Shown here one piece after another: positions 33,948-42,390 of a DNA stretch of 64,000 bases (within the stretch, counting starts at the first letter, position 1; every line of letters starts with the position of its first letter). Both the position numbers and the translations under genes were made by a program. Location: assembly GCA_017644045.1 (NCBI GenBank), contig JAEPMI010000017.1, forward strand, positions 1 to 64,000, in the 5' to 3' direction. Source of the DNA: Deltaproteobacteria bacterium. Its GTDB lineage: Bacteria > Myxococcota_A > Polyangia > Polyangiales > Houyiibacteriaceae. Below the pieces are notes generated by a model, which was given only the letters and a program-made list of their open reading frames with translations, searched no databases and had not been told where the DNA came from.

Positions 33948-36067
33948 GTGGGGGGCCGCAGGCACACCCGGCCGAGGCAGCTCAGACCCTCGCAGCAATC
34001 CGCGCCGGTCGAGCACGTCTCGCCGCTCTCGCGGCAGCGGTCCGGCGGCGGGGGCGAGCACACCAGCGCGCCGCCATCGCCCGGGCGACAGTCGCCACCG
34101 CAGCACTCGCTGCCGACCGAGCAGCCTTCGCCGTCCTCGCGGCAGGGACGGGGCGCCCAGTACGCGGAGATGTTTCGGGTCGTCGTGCGCTGACCCGGCA
34201 CCCAGTAGGGCACCGAGCTCGGGTCGGTCCCGGCCGGTGCGTCCTTGCGGATGGCGGTGACCCAGATCTGCTGGAACGAGGCGCCCCGGGTGCCGACCTC
34301 GGCGTTGCCGTAGTCGCGACGCGAGAGGAAGGAGAGCCAGTAGTAGCCGCCCTCGTCGAAGGGCGAGAAGCGCGGCTGGAAGTCGTCGTGGCCGGCGGAA
34401 TTCACGTTGTCCATTCGGACCACGTCGCTGCCGTCGCGGTTCATGATGTAGAGCGACCCCTGCCGGTCCTCGCTGCGGGAGCCGGTGCCGTGACCGAACG
34501 CGATGCGCGACGAGTCGGGGGTCCACGTGGGGTAGCTGTCGGCGTTGCCGCCCTCGGGTGCCCCGGCGAGCGTGCTGCCCGTGTGCAGCACTCGGTTCGC
34601 GCCGAGCGTGTCGGGCGCCGTCACGTCCACGGACGCGATGTCGCCAGCGGTGTTGATGCCGCCCCACCCGTTGACGTTCCCCGTGTACGCGATCTGCGTT
34701 CCGTCCGGGGACCACGCCGGGTGGGTGAGGCCGGTGGGCACCGTCCCGGTCCACGGGAGCACGGTGCCGGCGAACGGGTCGACGAGCTGGAGGCTCCCGC
34801 CGGTCGTCCCGGACTCGCCGATCGTGGTGGCGAGTCGCGTGTCTTCGGGGTTCCAGGTGCTGAACCACCATTGCGGGGAGGTGGGGTCGCCGTCATCGGT
34901 CGCGCGGTCGAGCGGGAACTCCGTCGGCGGTGGGTCACCGGTCAGGTCTGAGGTCAGGTCGAAGACCGCTGCGATGTTCTGACCGCCGCCCAGCCGGCCG
35001 ACCATGTAGCGGCCGCTGTTGCTCACGGTGTGACAGCCGACGCAGCGCTCGGCTGGATTCAGCGCGCCGGGCGGGCTCGGCATGAAGGCCTCCGCGTTCG
35101 CGGTGCCGTCGTCGATGCGCAGGATGCGGCCCGCGGCGATGTCCCAGTAGTAGACGCTGCCGGTGAGCGCCGCGCTCGCGAACTGGATGGAGACGGGATC
35201 GCCGCCGATGGCCTCGCCGCTCGCGGCCTCCCAGCGGTCGACCGCCATGATGAGCGGGGAGTCGGGATCGGTGCGGGCGAGGACCTCCCACGCGGTGCGA
35301 TCGACCAACCAGTGGTTTCCGAAGTCGGCGCCGCCGTGAACGATGTAGGCGTCGACGCGCGCGTTCGGCTTGGTCAGCGCGATGCGGAAGATGTCGTCCG
35401 CGACGCCGCGCAGCCACTGCAGATCGGCCGGGTAGACGTTCTGCGGCATGACGGCGCCCTCGAGCGGGTAGACCAACTGTGCTCTGCGCGCGTCGTCGCT
35501 CAGCGGTGTCGCGAAGCGGTCGGCGACGTCCGCGGGGACGCCGGGCCCGACGAGCTCCTGTTCGATGCGCACCCGAATCGGCGCGGTGGCGCTCATCGAC
35601 GAGCCCATCACCTCGGCGCTCGCCGTCAGGGTGGCCGAGCCACCGGCGGCGCCGTTGGTCGTGTAGATGCCGTTGCCCGCGTCGACGAGGCCGGCCCCGA
35701 CGTCGTCGACCTCGAAGAGCGTGCCGAGCACCGCGCCCGTGGAGCCGTCGTCGTAGGTCGCGATGAGCTCGAAGTCGACGGTGGCCATCTCGCCCGGCGC
35801 GATGGTCAGGTCCGCCATCGGCGGCTCGATGGCGACCGAGGTCACCATCCGCGGTGTCCCGAAGTCGCGACCGCCGCCGCCGAGGTCGCCCTCGCCACCG
35901 TCGGGCGAGGTCCGCGAGCGACAGGTGCCGTCGACGCAGAGGGCGTCGCCGGTGCAGTCGCTGGAGGTGGTGCAGGGCTCGCCACCACCGTCGTCGCCAC
36001 AGGCGAGAGCGAGCGGAAGTGCCAGCAGGGAAAGGGCGAGGAGGGCGCGCGAGGGAAGAGAAGTCAC
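33944..36067 (-). CDS. PD40/TolB-like beta-propeller lipoprotein with one haem c site
   Basis: 707 residues. Lipobox LALACGDDGG (Cys about 23), a small Cys knot (CTTSSDCTGDALCVDGTC), an Ig-like beta region (about 75-175), then a propeller with PD40 motifs (HPAWSPDGTQIAYTG, YPTWTPDSSRIAFGHG, FQPRFSPFDEGGYYWLSF). One haem-type motif CVGCH lies near 330. The last 60 residues hold paired EGF-like Cys groups (CSVGSECCGGDC, CSTGADCCEGLSC). Probably a surface or periplasmic protein-interaction or carbohydrate-binding protein. The GTG start follows GAGGG very closely. Confidence 0.85.
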   Translation of the reverse strand: MTSLPSRALLALSLLALPLALACGDDGGGEPCTTSSDCTGDALCVDGTCRSRTSPDGGEGDLGGGGRDFGTPRMVTSVAIEPPMADLTIAPGEMATVDFELIATYDDGSTGAVLGTLFEVDDVGAGLVDAGNGIYTTNGAAGGSATLTASAEVMGSSMSATAPIRVRIEQELVGPGVPADVADRFATPLSDDARRAQLVYPLEGAVMPQNVYPADLQWLRGVADDIFRIALTKPNARVDAYIVHGGADFGNHWLVDRTAWEVLARTDPDSPLIMAVDRWEAASGEAIGGDPVSIQFASAALTGSVYYWDIAAGRILRIDDGTANAEAFMPSPPGALNPAERCVGCHTVSNSGRYMVGRLGGGQNIAAVFDLTSDLTGDPPPTEFPLDRATDDGDPTSPQWWFSTWNPEDTRLATTIGESGTTGGSLQLVDPFAGTVLPWTGTVPTGLTHPAWSPDGTQIAYTGNVNGWGGINTAGDIASVDVTAPDTLGANRVLHTGSTLAGAPEGGNADSYPTWTPDSSRIAFGHGTGSRSEDRQGSLYIMNRDGSDVVRMDNVNSAGHDDFQPRFSPFDEGGYYWLSFLSRRDYGNAEVGTRGASFQQIWVTAIRKDAPAGTDPSSVPYWVPGQRTTTRNISAYWAPRPCREDGEGCSVGSECCGGDCRPGDGGALVCSPPPPDRCRESGETCSTGADCCEGLSCLGRVCLRPPT

Positions 36068-36132
36068 CCCTCGAAGTTAGCGCCCTCGCGCGAACGCCGC
36101 CCTTACCGACGCTACTTTGGATCCACGAGCGA

Positions 36133-37002
36133 TCAGTGAGCGGGGCTCGCGTCCATCCCGGTCTCCGCGAGGTACTCCTGAGCGAGGTGGAGGTCGTCCC
36201 GGTCCCAGGGATGGAAGCCGGGCTTCAGGTACTCCTTGATGCCGGCCAGGAACACGTTCTTGACGATGCCGCCGTCGTCTCGGACCTGCTTCAGCTTCTC
36301 GCGTTCCGCGCGCAGCGCGGCGCGGCCGATCCCGTCGTGGCGGAGGAACATGCGCGTCGCCCGCTGCCACCAGTAGGCGAGGAAGAGCGCGGCGAAGGCC
36401 ATCCCGACCACGCGGACCAGGTAGCTGGGCTCCACCTTCGCGAGCACGTCGAAGGCGACCGCCTTGTGCTCGATCTCCTCGGTCGCGTGCCAGAGGAGCA
36501 GGTGCCGGACGGTCGGATGCGCCTCGTCGAGCACGCGCTCGGTCAGCGCGTGGTTGGCCATGATGGCCGTGAAGTGCTCGGCCGCGGCGGTGGCGGAGAG
36601 GTGGAAGGCCGGCGGGAAGACCTTCTCGAAGAAGCGCAGGCTCGCGCGGAACTCCACCAGGATGTCGTCGACCGGGTAGCCCTGGTCGCGCAGGATCTCG
36701 AAGAAGCGCTGGTGCTCACGGGCGTGGCTTCCCTCCTGGGCGTAGAAGCCGGCGGCCTCCTTCGCGAGCATCGGGTCGTTGGCGATCGCGTCCTTGTAGT
36801 AGCGCACGCTCTTCACGAACATCCGCTCTCCGTCGGGGAAGAGCAGGTTCACGCCGTTGATGATGTGCGTGGCGAGGGCGCTGCCGCCGAACCAGTGGCG
36901 GGGAATGGGGCCGCCCTCGAAGGGGAGCTCGGGCCGGCGCGCGGCGATGCGCGGGCGCGGGGGCTGCGGGGCGGAGTGAGTCTGGGTGTTGGGGGTCATC
37001 AT
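36133..37002 (-). CDS. ferritin-like metal-dependent hydrolase (COG3687/PF10118 family)
   Basis: 289 residues. Helical protein with carboxylate/His pairs typical of a diiron ferritin-like bundle: FYAQEGSHAREHQRFFE, AAEHFTAIMANH, and WHATEEIEHKAVAFDV. This matches the family annotated as predicted metal-dependent hydrolase; members often neighbour TetR regulators. A hydrophobic segment (VVGMAFAALFLAYWW) suggests membrane association. Two tandem ATGs at 37002/36999 follow GGGAGGAATT. It is divergent from a TetR gene across palindromic half-sites, so it is almost certainly that regulator's target. Reaction unproven. Confidence 0.85.
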   Translation of the reverse strand: MMTPNTQTHSAPQPPRPRIAARRPELPFEGGPIPRHWFGGSALATHIINGVNLLFPDGERMFVKSVRYYKDAIANDPMLAKEAAGFYAQEGSHAREHQRFFEILRDQGYPVDDILVEFRASLRFFEKVFPPAFHLSATAAAEHFTAIMANHALTERVLDEAHPTVRHLLLWHATEEIEHKAVAFDVLAKVEPSYLVRVVGMAFAALFLAYWWQRATRMFLRHDGIGRAALRAEREKLKQVRDDGGIVKNVFLAGIKEYLKPGFHPWDRDDLHLAQEYLAETGMDASPAH

Positions 37003-37049
37003 CGAATTCCTCCCGGGGTTGGGGTTTTTTCGCCGGGCTCGGAAGCCCG

Positions 37050-37098
37050 TTGAATCTGGTTCAATAGACTAGGGGCTATTGAATCGAAGTCAATAGCC
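37050..37098. promoter_or_regulatory. overlapping palindromic half-sites, likely TetR operator array
   Basis: Half-sites of TTCAATAG / CTATTGAA occur four times in 49 bp: TTGAA (37050), TTCAATAG (37060-37067), CTATTGAA (37076-37083) and TCAATAGCC (37090-37098). They form two strong overlapping dyads: TTCAATAG-N8-CTATTGAA and GGCTATTGA-N7-TCAATAGCC. The site is between the divergent hydrolase and TetR genes. TetR-family dimers bind such palindromes. Confidence 0.75.
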
Positions 37099-37130
37099 CG
37101 CCGCGAGTTTCTCGGCGGGGGCCCAATGAC

Positions 37131-37256
37131 CAACGGAGGACGCAGCGCGAAGCGCGAGGACGCACCGAGCGCTTCGCGCGAGACCTTCAGGTTTTGCGGG
37201 GAGACGAGGAGGGATTCACTCCCGACGAGTCGGGGGATTTTCTCAAAATCCCCCCG
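37131..37256. repeat. dispersed intergenic repeat of about 125 bp with terminator-like hairpin, copy 2
   Basis: Close copy of 20707-20831 in the same orientation. It ends with CGGGGGATTTT-CTC-AAAATCCCCCCG (37231-37256), a strong stem. Unlike copy 1 it lies inside a divergent promoter region, between the operator array and the TetR start, so it would sit in the TetR leader unless the TetR promoter lies to its right. Confidence 0.85.
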
Positions 37257-37292
37257 GCTGATAGAACTTCGGCGGTGGCGAGCCGAAGCCGA

Positions 37293-37865
37293 ATGAACGT
37301 CGATGAACGCCGCGAGCAGCTGCTCGAGCTGGCGCTGGAGCTCTTCGCGGAGCGGACCTTCGAGGAGATCTCGATCGACGAGATCGCCCAGACCGCCGGC
37401 ATCTCGAAGGGGCTGCTCTATCACTACTTTCCCGGCAAACGCGCGTTCTACGTGGCCGCCGTGCGGCACGCGGCCGAGCAGCTGCTGAGCGAGACCACCG
37501 GCAAGGTCGAGGCGGCCCGCGACGAGGAAGTCGAGCAGGGCGAGCTGCTGCGGGTCGGGCTCTCGGCCTACCTCGACTTCATCGAGAAGCGGGCGACCAC
37601 CTTCATCTTCCTGATGCGCGGCGGTATGGCCGGCGACCCCGAGGTGCGGGCCGCGGTGGACTCGACCCGCCAAGCGTTCATCGAGGTGATGCTCGAAGGG
37701 AGCGCCGACGGCGACGACCCGCGAGCCCGAACCGCGGTGAAGGGCCTCATCGGCTTCATCGAGGAGGCGTCGCTCGACTGGCTCGGCCACCAGGACTTCC
37801 CCCGCGACGAGCTGGCGAACCTGGTCGTCCGCGTGGGATTGGCGACGGCATCGGCCTTCGCATGA
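37293..37865 (+). CDS. TetR-family transcriptional regulator
   Basis: 190 residues. The N-terminal HTH is typical: REQLLELALELFAERTFEEI, then IDEIAQTAGISKGLLYHYF and PGKRAFYVAAV. The C-terminal ligand domain is all-helical with DFIEKRATTFIFLMRGGMAG. The ATG at 37293 is preferred to in-frame upstream starts because homologues begin just before the first helix. It is divergent from the ferritin-like hydrolase across the palindrome array and overlaps the next gene by ATGA, so it may also govern the MepA-like gene. Known members sense lipophilic compounds or acyl-CoAs. Confidence 0.9.
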   Translation: MNVDERREQLLELALELFAERTFEEISIDEIAQTAGISKGLLYHYFPGKRAFYVAAVRHAAEQLLSETTGKVEAARDEEVEQGELLRVGLSAYLDFIEKRATTFIFLMRGGMAGDPEVRAAVDSTRQAFIEVMLEGSADGDDPRARTAVKGLIGFIEEASLDWLGHQDFPRDELANLVVRVGLATASAFA

Positions 37866-39010
37866 GCCGGCTCGGCGTCTGCCTCGGCGTTTGGCTCCTG
37901 GCCTGCGGCCCGAGCCCCGAGCCCACCGAGCCGGCCGACTCCGAAGACCGAGCGCCGAACGCCGACTCCGAAGACCGAGCGCCGAACGCCGACTCCGAAG
38001 ACCGAGCGCCGAACGCCGACAGCCGAGAACCGAACGCCGACAGCCGAGAACCGAACGCCGACAGCCGAGAACCGAGCGCCGACAGCCGAGAGCCCGCCGA
38101 CTTCGACGCCGAAGCGATCGCGCGCGTCCAGGCCCTCGACGGCAGCGCCAGCACCAGCATCGGTGGCCCCAACGACGGGCGCCTCGAGGGCGGGGTCGCC
38201 CTCCCCCTCCGCGGCCCGGGGTTCCGCTTCAACCCGCGTCGCTCCGAAGAGGCCCGCTACGGCGGGGTCGAGATGATCCAGGCGCTCATGGCCGCGGCGG
38301 CCCGCGTCGAGCGCGAGCTCCCAGGTGGCGAGCTCACGGTCAACGACCTCGGCTACGCGCGGGGCGGACCCATTCCCCACCACGGCTCCCACCGCGCGGG
38401 CCGCGACGTGGACACCCTCTTCTACCTCCTCGACGCGGACGGGCAGCCCTTCCCCTCGGTCGGCGCGCCCATCGACCCGGCCGGCGAGGGCACCGACTAC
38501 CGCGACCTCTCCGATCCCGCCGACGACGTCCCCGTACGCATCGACCTGCCCCGCACCTGGCTCTTCGTTCGGGCGCTCCTCGAACACGAGTCCGAGTCGC
38601 CCGTGCAACGCATCTTCGTGGTCGAGCACCTCCGGACGATGCTCCTCGAGCACGCCCGCGAGCACGACGCCCCGGCCGCCATCGTGGCGCGTTTCGGCGA
38701 GCTCACCTGCCAGCCCTCCTATCCGCACGACGACCACTTCCACATCCGCTTCTTCTGCACGCCCGAAGACATCGGCGAGGGATGCGAGGACTCGGGGCCG
38801 ATCTACCCCTGGCGGCGCGCCGAGCTCCGGGCCGAGGGCGTCCGCCCCGTTCGCCATCGCCCTCGGCCGGATCGGCCGATGGCCCCGACCACCACGGCGG
38901 ACGAGGCCCGCGCGGAAGCCGGCGAGCTCCATCCGAGCGTCGAGGCCTTCCTCGCACGACGCGAGGCATGGACCGAGCAGCCTCATCCGGGCCGCCGCTA
39001 CTGTCGCTGA
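37862..39010 (+). CDS. MepA-like murein endopeptidase lipoprotein with repeat-encoded linker
   Basis: 382 residues. Lipobox LLACGPS (Cys about 15), then about 55 residues of short repeats (EDRAPNADS x3, REPNADS-type x4) encoded by a GC-rich mini-repeat. The catalytic part (about 120-320) has HHGSHRAGRDVD and PHDDHFHIRFFC, the zinc ligands (H, D, HxH) of penicillin-insensitive murein endopeptidase MepA, which cuts D-Ala-mDAP cross-links. It acts in the periplasm. Translationally coupled to the TetR gene. E. coli MepA is soluble and about 270 residues; the lipid anchor and linker are additions. Confidence 0.85.
   Translation: MSRLGVCLGVWLLACGPSPEPTEPADSEDRAPNADSEDRAPNADSEDRAPNADSREPNADSREPNADSREPSADSREPADFDAEAIARVQALDGSASTSIGGPNDGRLEGGVALPLRGPGFRFNPRRSEEARYGGVEMIQALMAAAARVERELPGGELTVNDLGYARGGPIPHHGSHRAGRDVDTLFYLLDADGQPFPSVGAPIDPAGEGTDYRDLSDPADDVPVRIDLPRTWLFVRALLEHESESPVQRIFVVEHLRTMLLEHAREHDAPAAIVARFGELTCQPSYPHDDHFHIRFFCTPEDIGEGCEDSGPIYPWRRAELRAEGVRPVRHRPRPDRPMAPTTTADEARAEAGELHPSVEAFLARREAWTEQPHPGRRYCR
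37936..38095. repeat. mini-repeat block inside the MepA-like gene
   Basis: Three 27-bp units (GCCGACTCCGAAGACCGAGC then GCCGAAC) followed by four 21-bp units (GCCGACAGCCGAGAACCGAAC type). Both lengths are multiples of three, so the frame is kept. The core GCCGACTCCGA is the same as in the intergenic arrays at 7650-7850 and 8438-8575. Confidence 0.85.
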
Positions 39011-39051
39011 ACACCCTTACGGGCGGCCCCAACGCGGGGTATGCTGTTCGG

Positions 39052-40686
39052 GTGAGCTTCGTTCGGACTTCTCTTCTCTTCACTTCGCTGGGTGTGGTGG
39101 CCTGCGCAGTGGACGTGAGCGGCCTGCCCCACGACGGCGCCGTGGCGTCCGAGTGCATGGGCGACGAGGAGTGCTCCGACGGGGTGGACTGCACCGACGA
39201 CACCTGCGGCCCGAGCGGCACGTGCATGCACGCCGAGGTCGACACCCGCTGCGCCGAAGGCGAGGTCTGCATCGCCGCGACCGGCTGTCAGCCCGAGTCC
39301 GACTGCAACGCCGACGACTGCGCCGACGCGCTGCGCGTGGCACTGACCTGCCAGGTCGGCGCTTGCCAGGCCGACGGCACCTGCCTCGGCGAGACCACCT
39401 GCGCGGCCGGAGAGAGCTGCTGCGGTGACGGGACCTGCATGGATTGCGACGACGGCAACCCCTGCACCGAGGACAGCTGCGACTCGAGCGGCTGCGTGAA
39501 CACGCCCCTCGACGGCACGCCTTGCGACGACGGCGACTTCTGCACCGGCACCGAGGTGTGCAGCGCGGGCACCTGTCAGAGCTCGGGTGACCCCTGTGTC
39601 GCCCCCACGGTCTGCAACGTCGATCGCTGCGTCGGTTGCCGCAACGCGGGTGACTGCCCGGGCGACATCGTCCCGCCCTACGGCTCCTGCGAGTACGACG
39701 ACGTCTGCGACAACAACGCCGTCCGCCGTCGGACCGTGACCTCCTTCAGCTGTGAGTCCGAGGAGTGCGTCGGCAGCGACAGCGAGGAGACCGACAACTG
39801 CAACCGGAACACCAACGGCACGAGCTGCGGCTCCGACACCGTCGGCCCCTGGACCAGCTGCGGCGGTTTCTCGAACACCTGCGACGAGACCGGCAACCGG
39901 ACCCGCGAGCGCACGACCTTCACCTGCGGCGGCGGCAGCTGCGGCTCGAGCACCAGCACCGACAACGGCAACTGCAACCGCGACACCGACGGCACGATGT
40001 GCATGGCCACCACCACGCCCTCGTGGGGACCGTGCGGCGAGTTCTCGGACATGTGCGACGAGACGGGCGTGGAGCGGCGGACCATCACCACCTTCAACTG
40101 CGCCAGCGGTAGCTGCGCGGGCACCGATATGGCCCGCATGCGGGACTGCACCCGCGACACCGATGGGATGACCGGCTGCGGGACGCCCAACGCCGACGAG
40201 GTCTCGGCCTGCACCAAGACGGCGAGCGCCGACTCCTGCGACAAGGAGGGCACGCGCACCCGAACCACCTACGGGACGATGTGCATGGACGGCGGCTGCG
40301 TTCAGGTGCCGTCGATGATGACCGAGGCCTGCACGGTGGAGACCGATGGCGACTCCTGCGGACCCTCGGGGGCCTGCGAGGGCGAGTGCGACGGTGGCGA
40401 CTGCGACCTGACGGTCAACGATGGGACCATGTGCGGTGGCTCGGGCGACTGCGCTGGCGAGTGCGACGGTGGCAGCTGCGACATGGATGCGCGGAACGGC
40501 CGCTCTTGCGACGACGGCATCAGCTGCACCGGGGACGGAACCTGCAACAGCGGGACCTGCTCCATGGGCAGCGAAGAGTGCAGCGCCATCTCCGGTGACT
40601 GCGGTCTGGGGGGATGTCCGGGACAGCGCTGTGACTGCGTCGACGGCGGTGGCGGCAGCTGGGCCTGCGGGTGTGTGGACAGCTGA
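39052..40686 (+). CDS. large Cys-rich lipoprotein with thrombospondin-1-like repeats
   Basis: 544 residues. Short signal with lipobox GVVACAV (Cys about 16), then more than 60 Cys. The first 200 residues are EGF/TIL-like units (CDDGNPCTEDSC, CDDGDFCTGTEVC). The middle (about 205-420) has three to four units of about 55 residues with W..C / CDETG..R.R..TF.C patterns (WTSCGGFSNTCDETGNRTRE; WGPCGEFSDMCDETGVERRT) resembling thrombospondin type-1 repeats. The end returns to short CDGG units. GTG start: the nearby ATG at 39041 is out of frame. Cell-surface binding role inferred. Confidence 0.8.
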   Translation: MSFVRTSLLFTSLGVVACAVDVSGLPHDGAVASECMGDEECSDGVDCTDDTCGPSGTCMHAEVDTRCAEGEVCIAATGCQPESDCNADDCADALRVALTCQVGACQADGTCLGETTCAAGESCCGDGTCMDCDDGNPCTEDSCDSSGCVNTPLDGTPCDDGDFCTGTEVCSAGTCQSSGDPCVAPTVCNVDRCVGCRNAGDCPGDIVPPYGSCEYDDVCDNNAVRRRTVTSFSCESEECVGSDSEETDNCNRNTNGTSCGSDTVGPWTSCGGFSNTCDETGNRTRERTTFTCGGGSCGSSTSTDNGNCNRDTDGTMCMATTTPSWGPCGEFSDMCDETGVERRTITTFNCASGSCAGTDMARMRDCTRDTDGMTGCGTPNADEVSACTKTASADSCDKEGTRTRTTYGTMCMDGGCVQVPSMMTEACTVETDGDSCGPSGACEGECDGGDCDLTVNDGTMCGGSGDCAGECDGGSCDMDARNGRSCDDGISCTGDGTCNSGTCSMGSEECSAISGDCGLGGCPGQRCDCVDGGGGSWACGCVDS

Positions 40687-40693
40687 GCGCACC

Positions 40694-41275
40694 TCAGCCG
40701 CGCTGCATGGTCCACACCGCGGGCGCACCGTCGGCCGGCGGTAGCTCGCGAACGACCTCGAAGCCGAGCTTTCGGTAGAACGCGAGGTTCCCTTCGTTGC
40801 TCGTCTCGAGGAGCGCCGGCGCATCGCCCTCGGCCTCGTCGAGCGCGGGCCGCAGCACCGCGCGCGCGAGGCCACGGCCGCGTGCTTCGGTGGCGGTCGC
40901 CACCAGCGCCAGATACCAGTAGCGCTCGGGCCGCCCCTGCTCGATGCGAGCGCTCGCGCGCGCCGCCGGCATCAGGCGACTCCAGCCGATGGACCGCAGC
41001 AGCCCCGGTAGGAGTCGGAGCTGCTCGCCGAGGCCGAGCTCCCACGCGCCCGGCGGCGCCCAGCAGGCGACCGAGCGACGATCCGCGCTCATCCACACCG
41101 ATTGGTGCGGCAGCGTCAGCCGCTCGAGGACCAGGCGCACGTAGCGACGAACGCGAGCGGCGTCGCCCCCGACCAACCAGCCCACGAAGGGATCCGTGAC
41201 GAATCCCTCCGCGAGCACCTCGGTCAGCGCGTCCACATCGGCCGGGCCGGCGCGGACGATGGGGGTCTCGCTCAG
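40694..41275 (-). CDS. GNAT-family N-acetyltransferase, probable CTG start
   Basis: About 193 residues. The C-terminal half has the acetyl-CoA motif LVATATEARGRGLARAVLRPALDEA and LLETSNEGNLAFYRKLGFEVV. The first standard start is GTG 41236, but the frame continues 13 codons upstream through SETPIVRAGPADVDAL, which is the usual first strand and helix of the fold, back to a CTG at 41275 that overlaps the stop of the acyl-CoA dehydrogenase (CTGA). No ATG, GTG or TTG is available upstream of 41236 in frame. So CTG may be the true start. Substrate unknown; translationally coupled to the dehydrogenases. Confidence 0.75.
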   Translation of the reverse strand: MSETPIVRAGPADVDALTEVLAEGFVTDPFVGWLVGGDAARVRRYVRLVLERLTLPHQSVWMSADRRSVACWAPPGAWELGLGEQLRLLPGLLRSIGWSRLMPAARASARIEQGRPERYWYLALVATATEARGRGLARAVLRPALDEAEGDAPALLETSNEGNLAFYRKLGFEVVRELPPADGAPAVWTMQRG

Positions 41276-42381
41276 GCCGCGCCCGCGGCGTAGCGCCGAA
41301 CGTGGTGCTCGACGTCGCCGAAGAGCGTCATCAGCGCGTGGTGGCGCTTGAAGTAGAGCCCGATGTCGGCTTCGTCGGTGACGCCGATGCCGCCGTGGAG
41401 CTGGATCGCCTGCCGGGACACGAACGCGCCACCGACGCCGAGCTGGTGCTTGGCCGCGGCGATGGCGGCGATGCGCTCCGGTCCGTCCTCGTCGGCGCGG
41501 ACGATGGCCTCCGTGGTGACCGAGCGCATCAGCTCCACCTCGACGAACATCTCGACCGCGCGGTGCTGGAGCGCCTGGAAGCTGCCGATCTTCGAGCCGA
41601 ACTGCTCGCGGGTCTTCAGGTACTCGACCGTGGTCCAGAGCATGGTCTGCAGGACGCCGAGACCTTCCGCGGCGGCGGCCGCGGCGCCATCGTCCATGGC
41701 GCGCTCGATGATCGCGGCGGCGTCGCCGCCGCTGAGGCGGGCGGCCGCCGGCGTGCTCTCGAAGCGGATGCGCGCACCGCGGTGACCGTCGATGAGGCGG
41801 AGGGTCTCGCGCTTCATCTGGTCGGCGTCGCCGTCGACCACGAAGAGCCCGAGCTCGTCGCCGACCATCGCGCTGACCACGAGGTGATCGGCCGCGTGGC
41901 CGTTGAGCACGAAGATCTTCTCGCCGGTGAGCGACCAGGTGCCGCCCGACTCCGTCGCCTTCGTGTCCGCCTGGGTCGGGTCGAAGCGATGGCCACGCTC
42001 GGCGTAGGCGAGCGCGAGGGTGGTCTGGCCCTCCATCATCGGCGTCAGGTACTTGGCGTGCTGGTCGGCGTCGCCGGCGCGGAGCAGCGTCCGGCCTGCG
42101 AGCACGACGCTCGCGAGGTAGGGCTCGGGGACGAGCGTCTTGCCGAGCTCTTCGAGCACGAGCCCGCAGTCGAGAAAGCTGCCCCCGAAGCCGCCGATGT
42201 CCTCCGGGAAGGGCACCGAGAGCCAGCCGAGCTCACCCATCTGGGCCCAGGCCTCCTTGGTGTAGCCGAGCCCATCGGTGTCTCGGAGCTTGCGGAAGCG
42301 CTCGACCGTCGACTCCTTGCGGGCGTAGTCCCGCACGGTCTTGGCGAGCATCTGCTGGTCTTCGCTGAGATCGAAATCCAT
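41272..42381 (-). CDS. acyl-CoA dehydrogenase, probable non-catalytic partner subunit
   Basis: 369 residues. N-terminal DLSEDQQMLAKTVRDYARKE, middle strands with WSLTGEKIFVLNG, and C-terminal flavin motif LKTREQFGSKIGSFQALQHR and QLHGGIGVTDE identify the acyl-CoA dehydrogenase fold. At the usual catalytic-loop position it has LFGDVEHHVRRY rather than YEGTNEIQR. It lies nine bases downstream of a second dehydrogenase. In actinobacterial steroid and fatty-acid pathways such pairs form alpha2beta2 enzymes with half the usual number of FAD and active sites. That arrangement is inferred here. Confidence 0.85.
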   Translation of the reverse strand: MDFDLSEDQQMLAKTVRDYARKESTVERFRKLRDTDGLGYTKEAWAQMGELGWLSVPFPEDIGGFGGSFLDCGLVLEELGKTLVPEPYLASVVLAGRTLLRAGDADQHAKYLTPMMEGQTTLALAYAERGHRFDPTQADTKATESGGTWSLTGEKIFVLNGHAADHLVVSAMVGDELGLFVVDGDADQMKRETLRLIDGHRGARIRFESTPAAARLSGGDAAAIIERAMDDGAAAAAAEGLGVLQTMLWTTVEYLKTREQFGSKIGSFQALQHRAVEMFVEVELMRSVTTEAIVRADEDGPERIAAIAAAKHQLGVGGAFVSRQAIQLHGGIGVTDEADIGLYFKRHHALMTLFGDVEHHVRRYAAGAA

Positions 42382-42390
42382 GTGCCTGCC

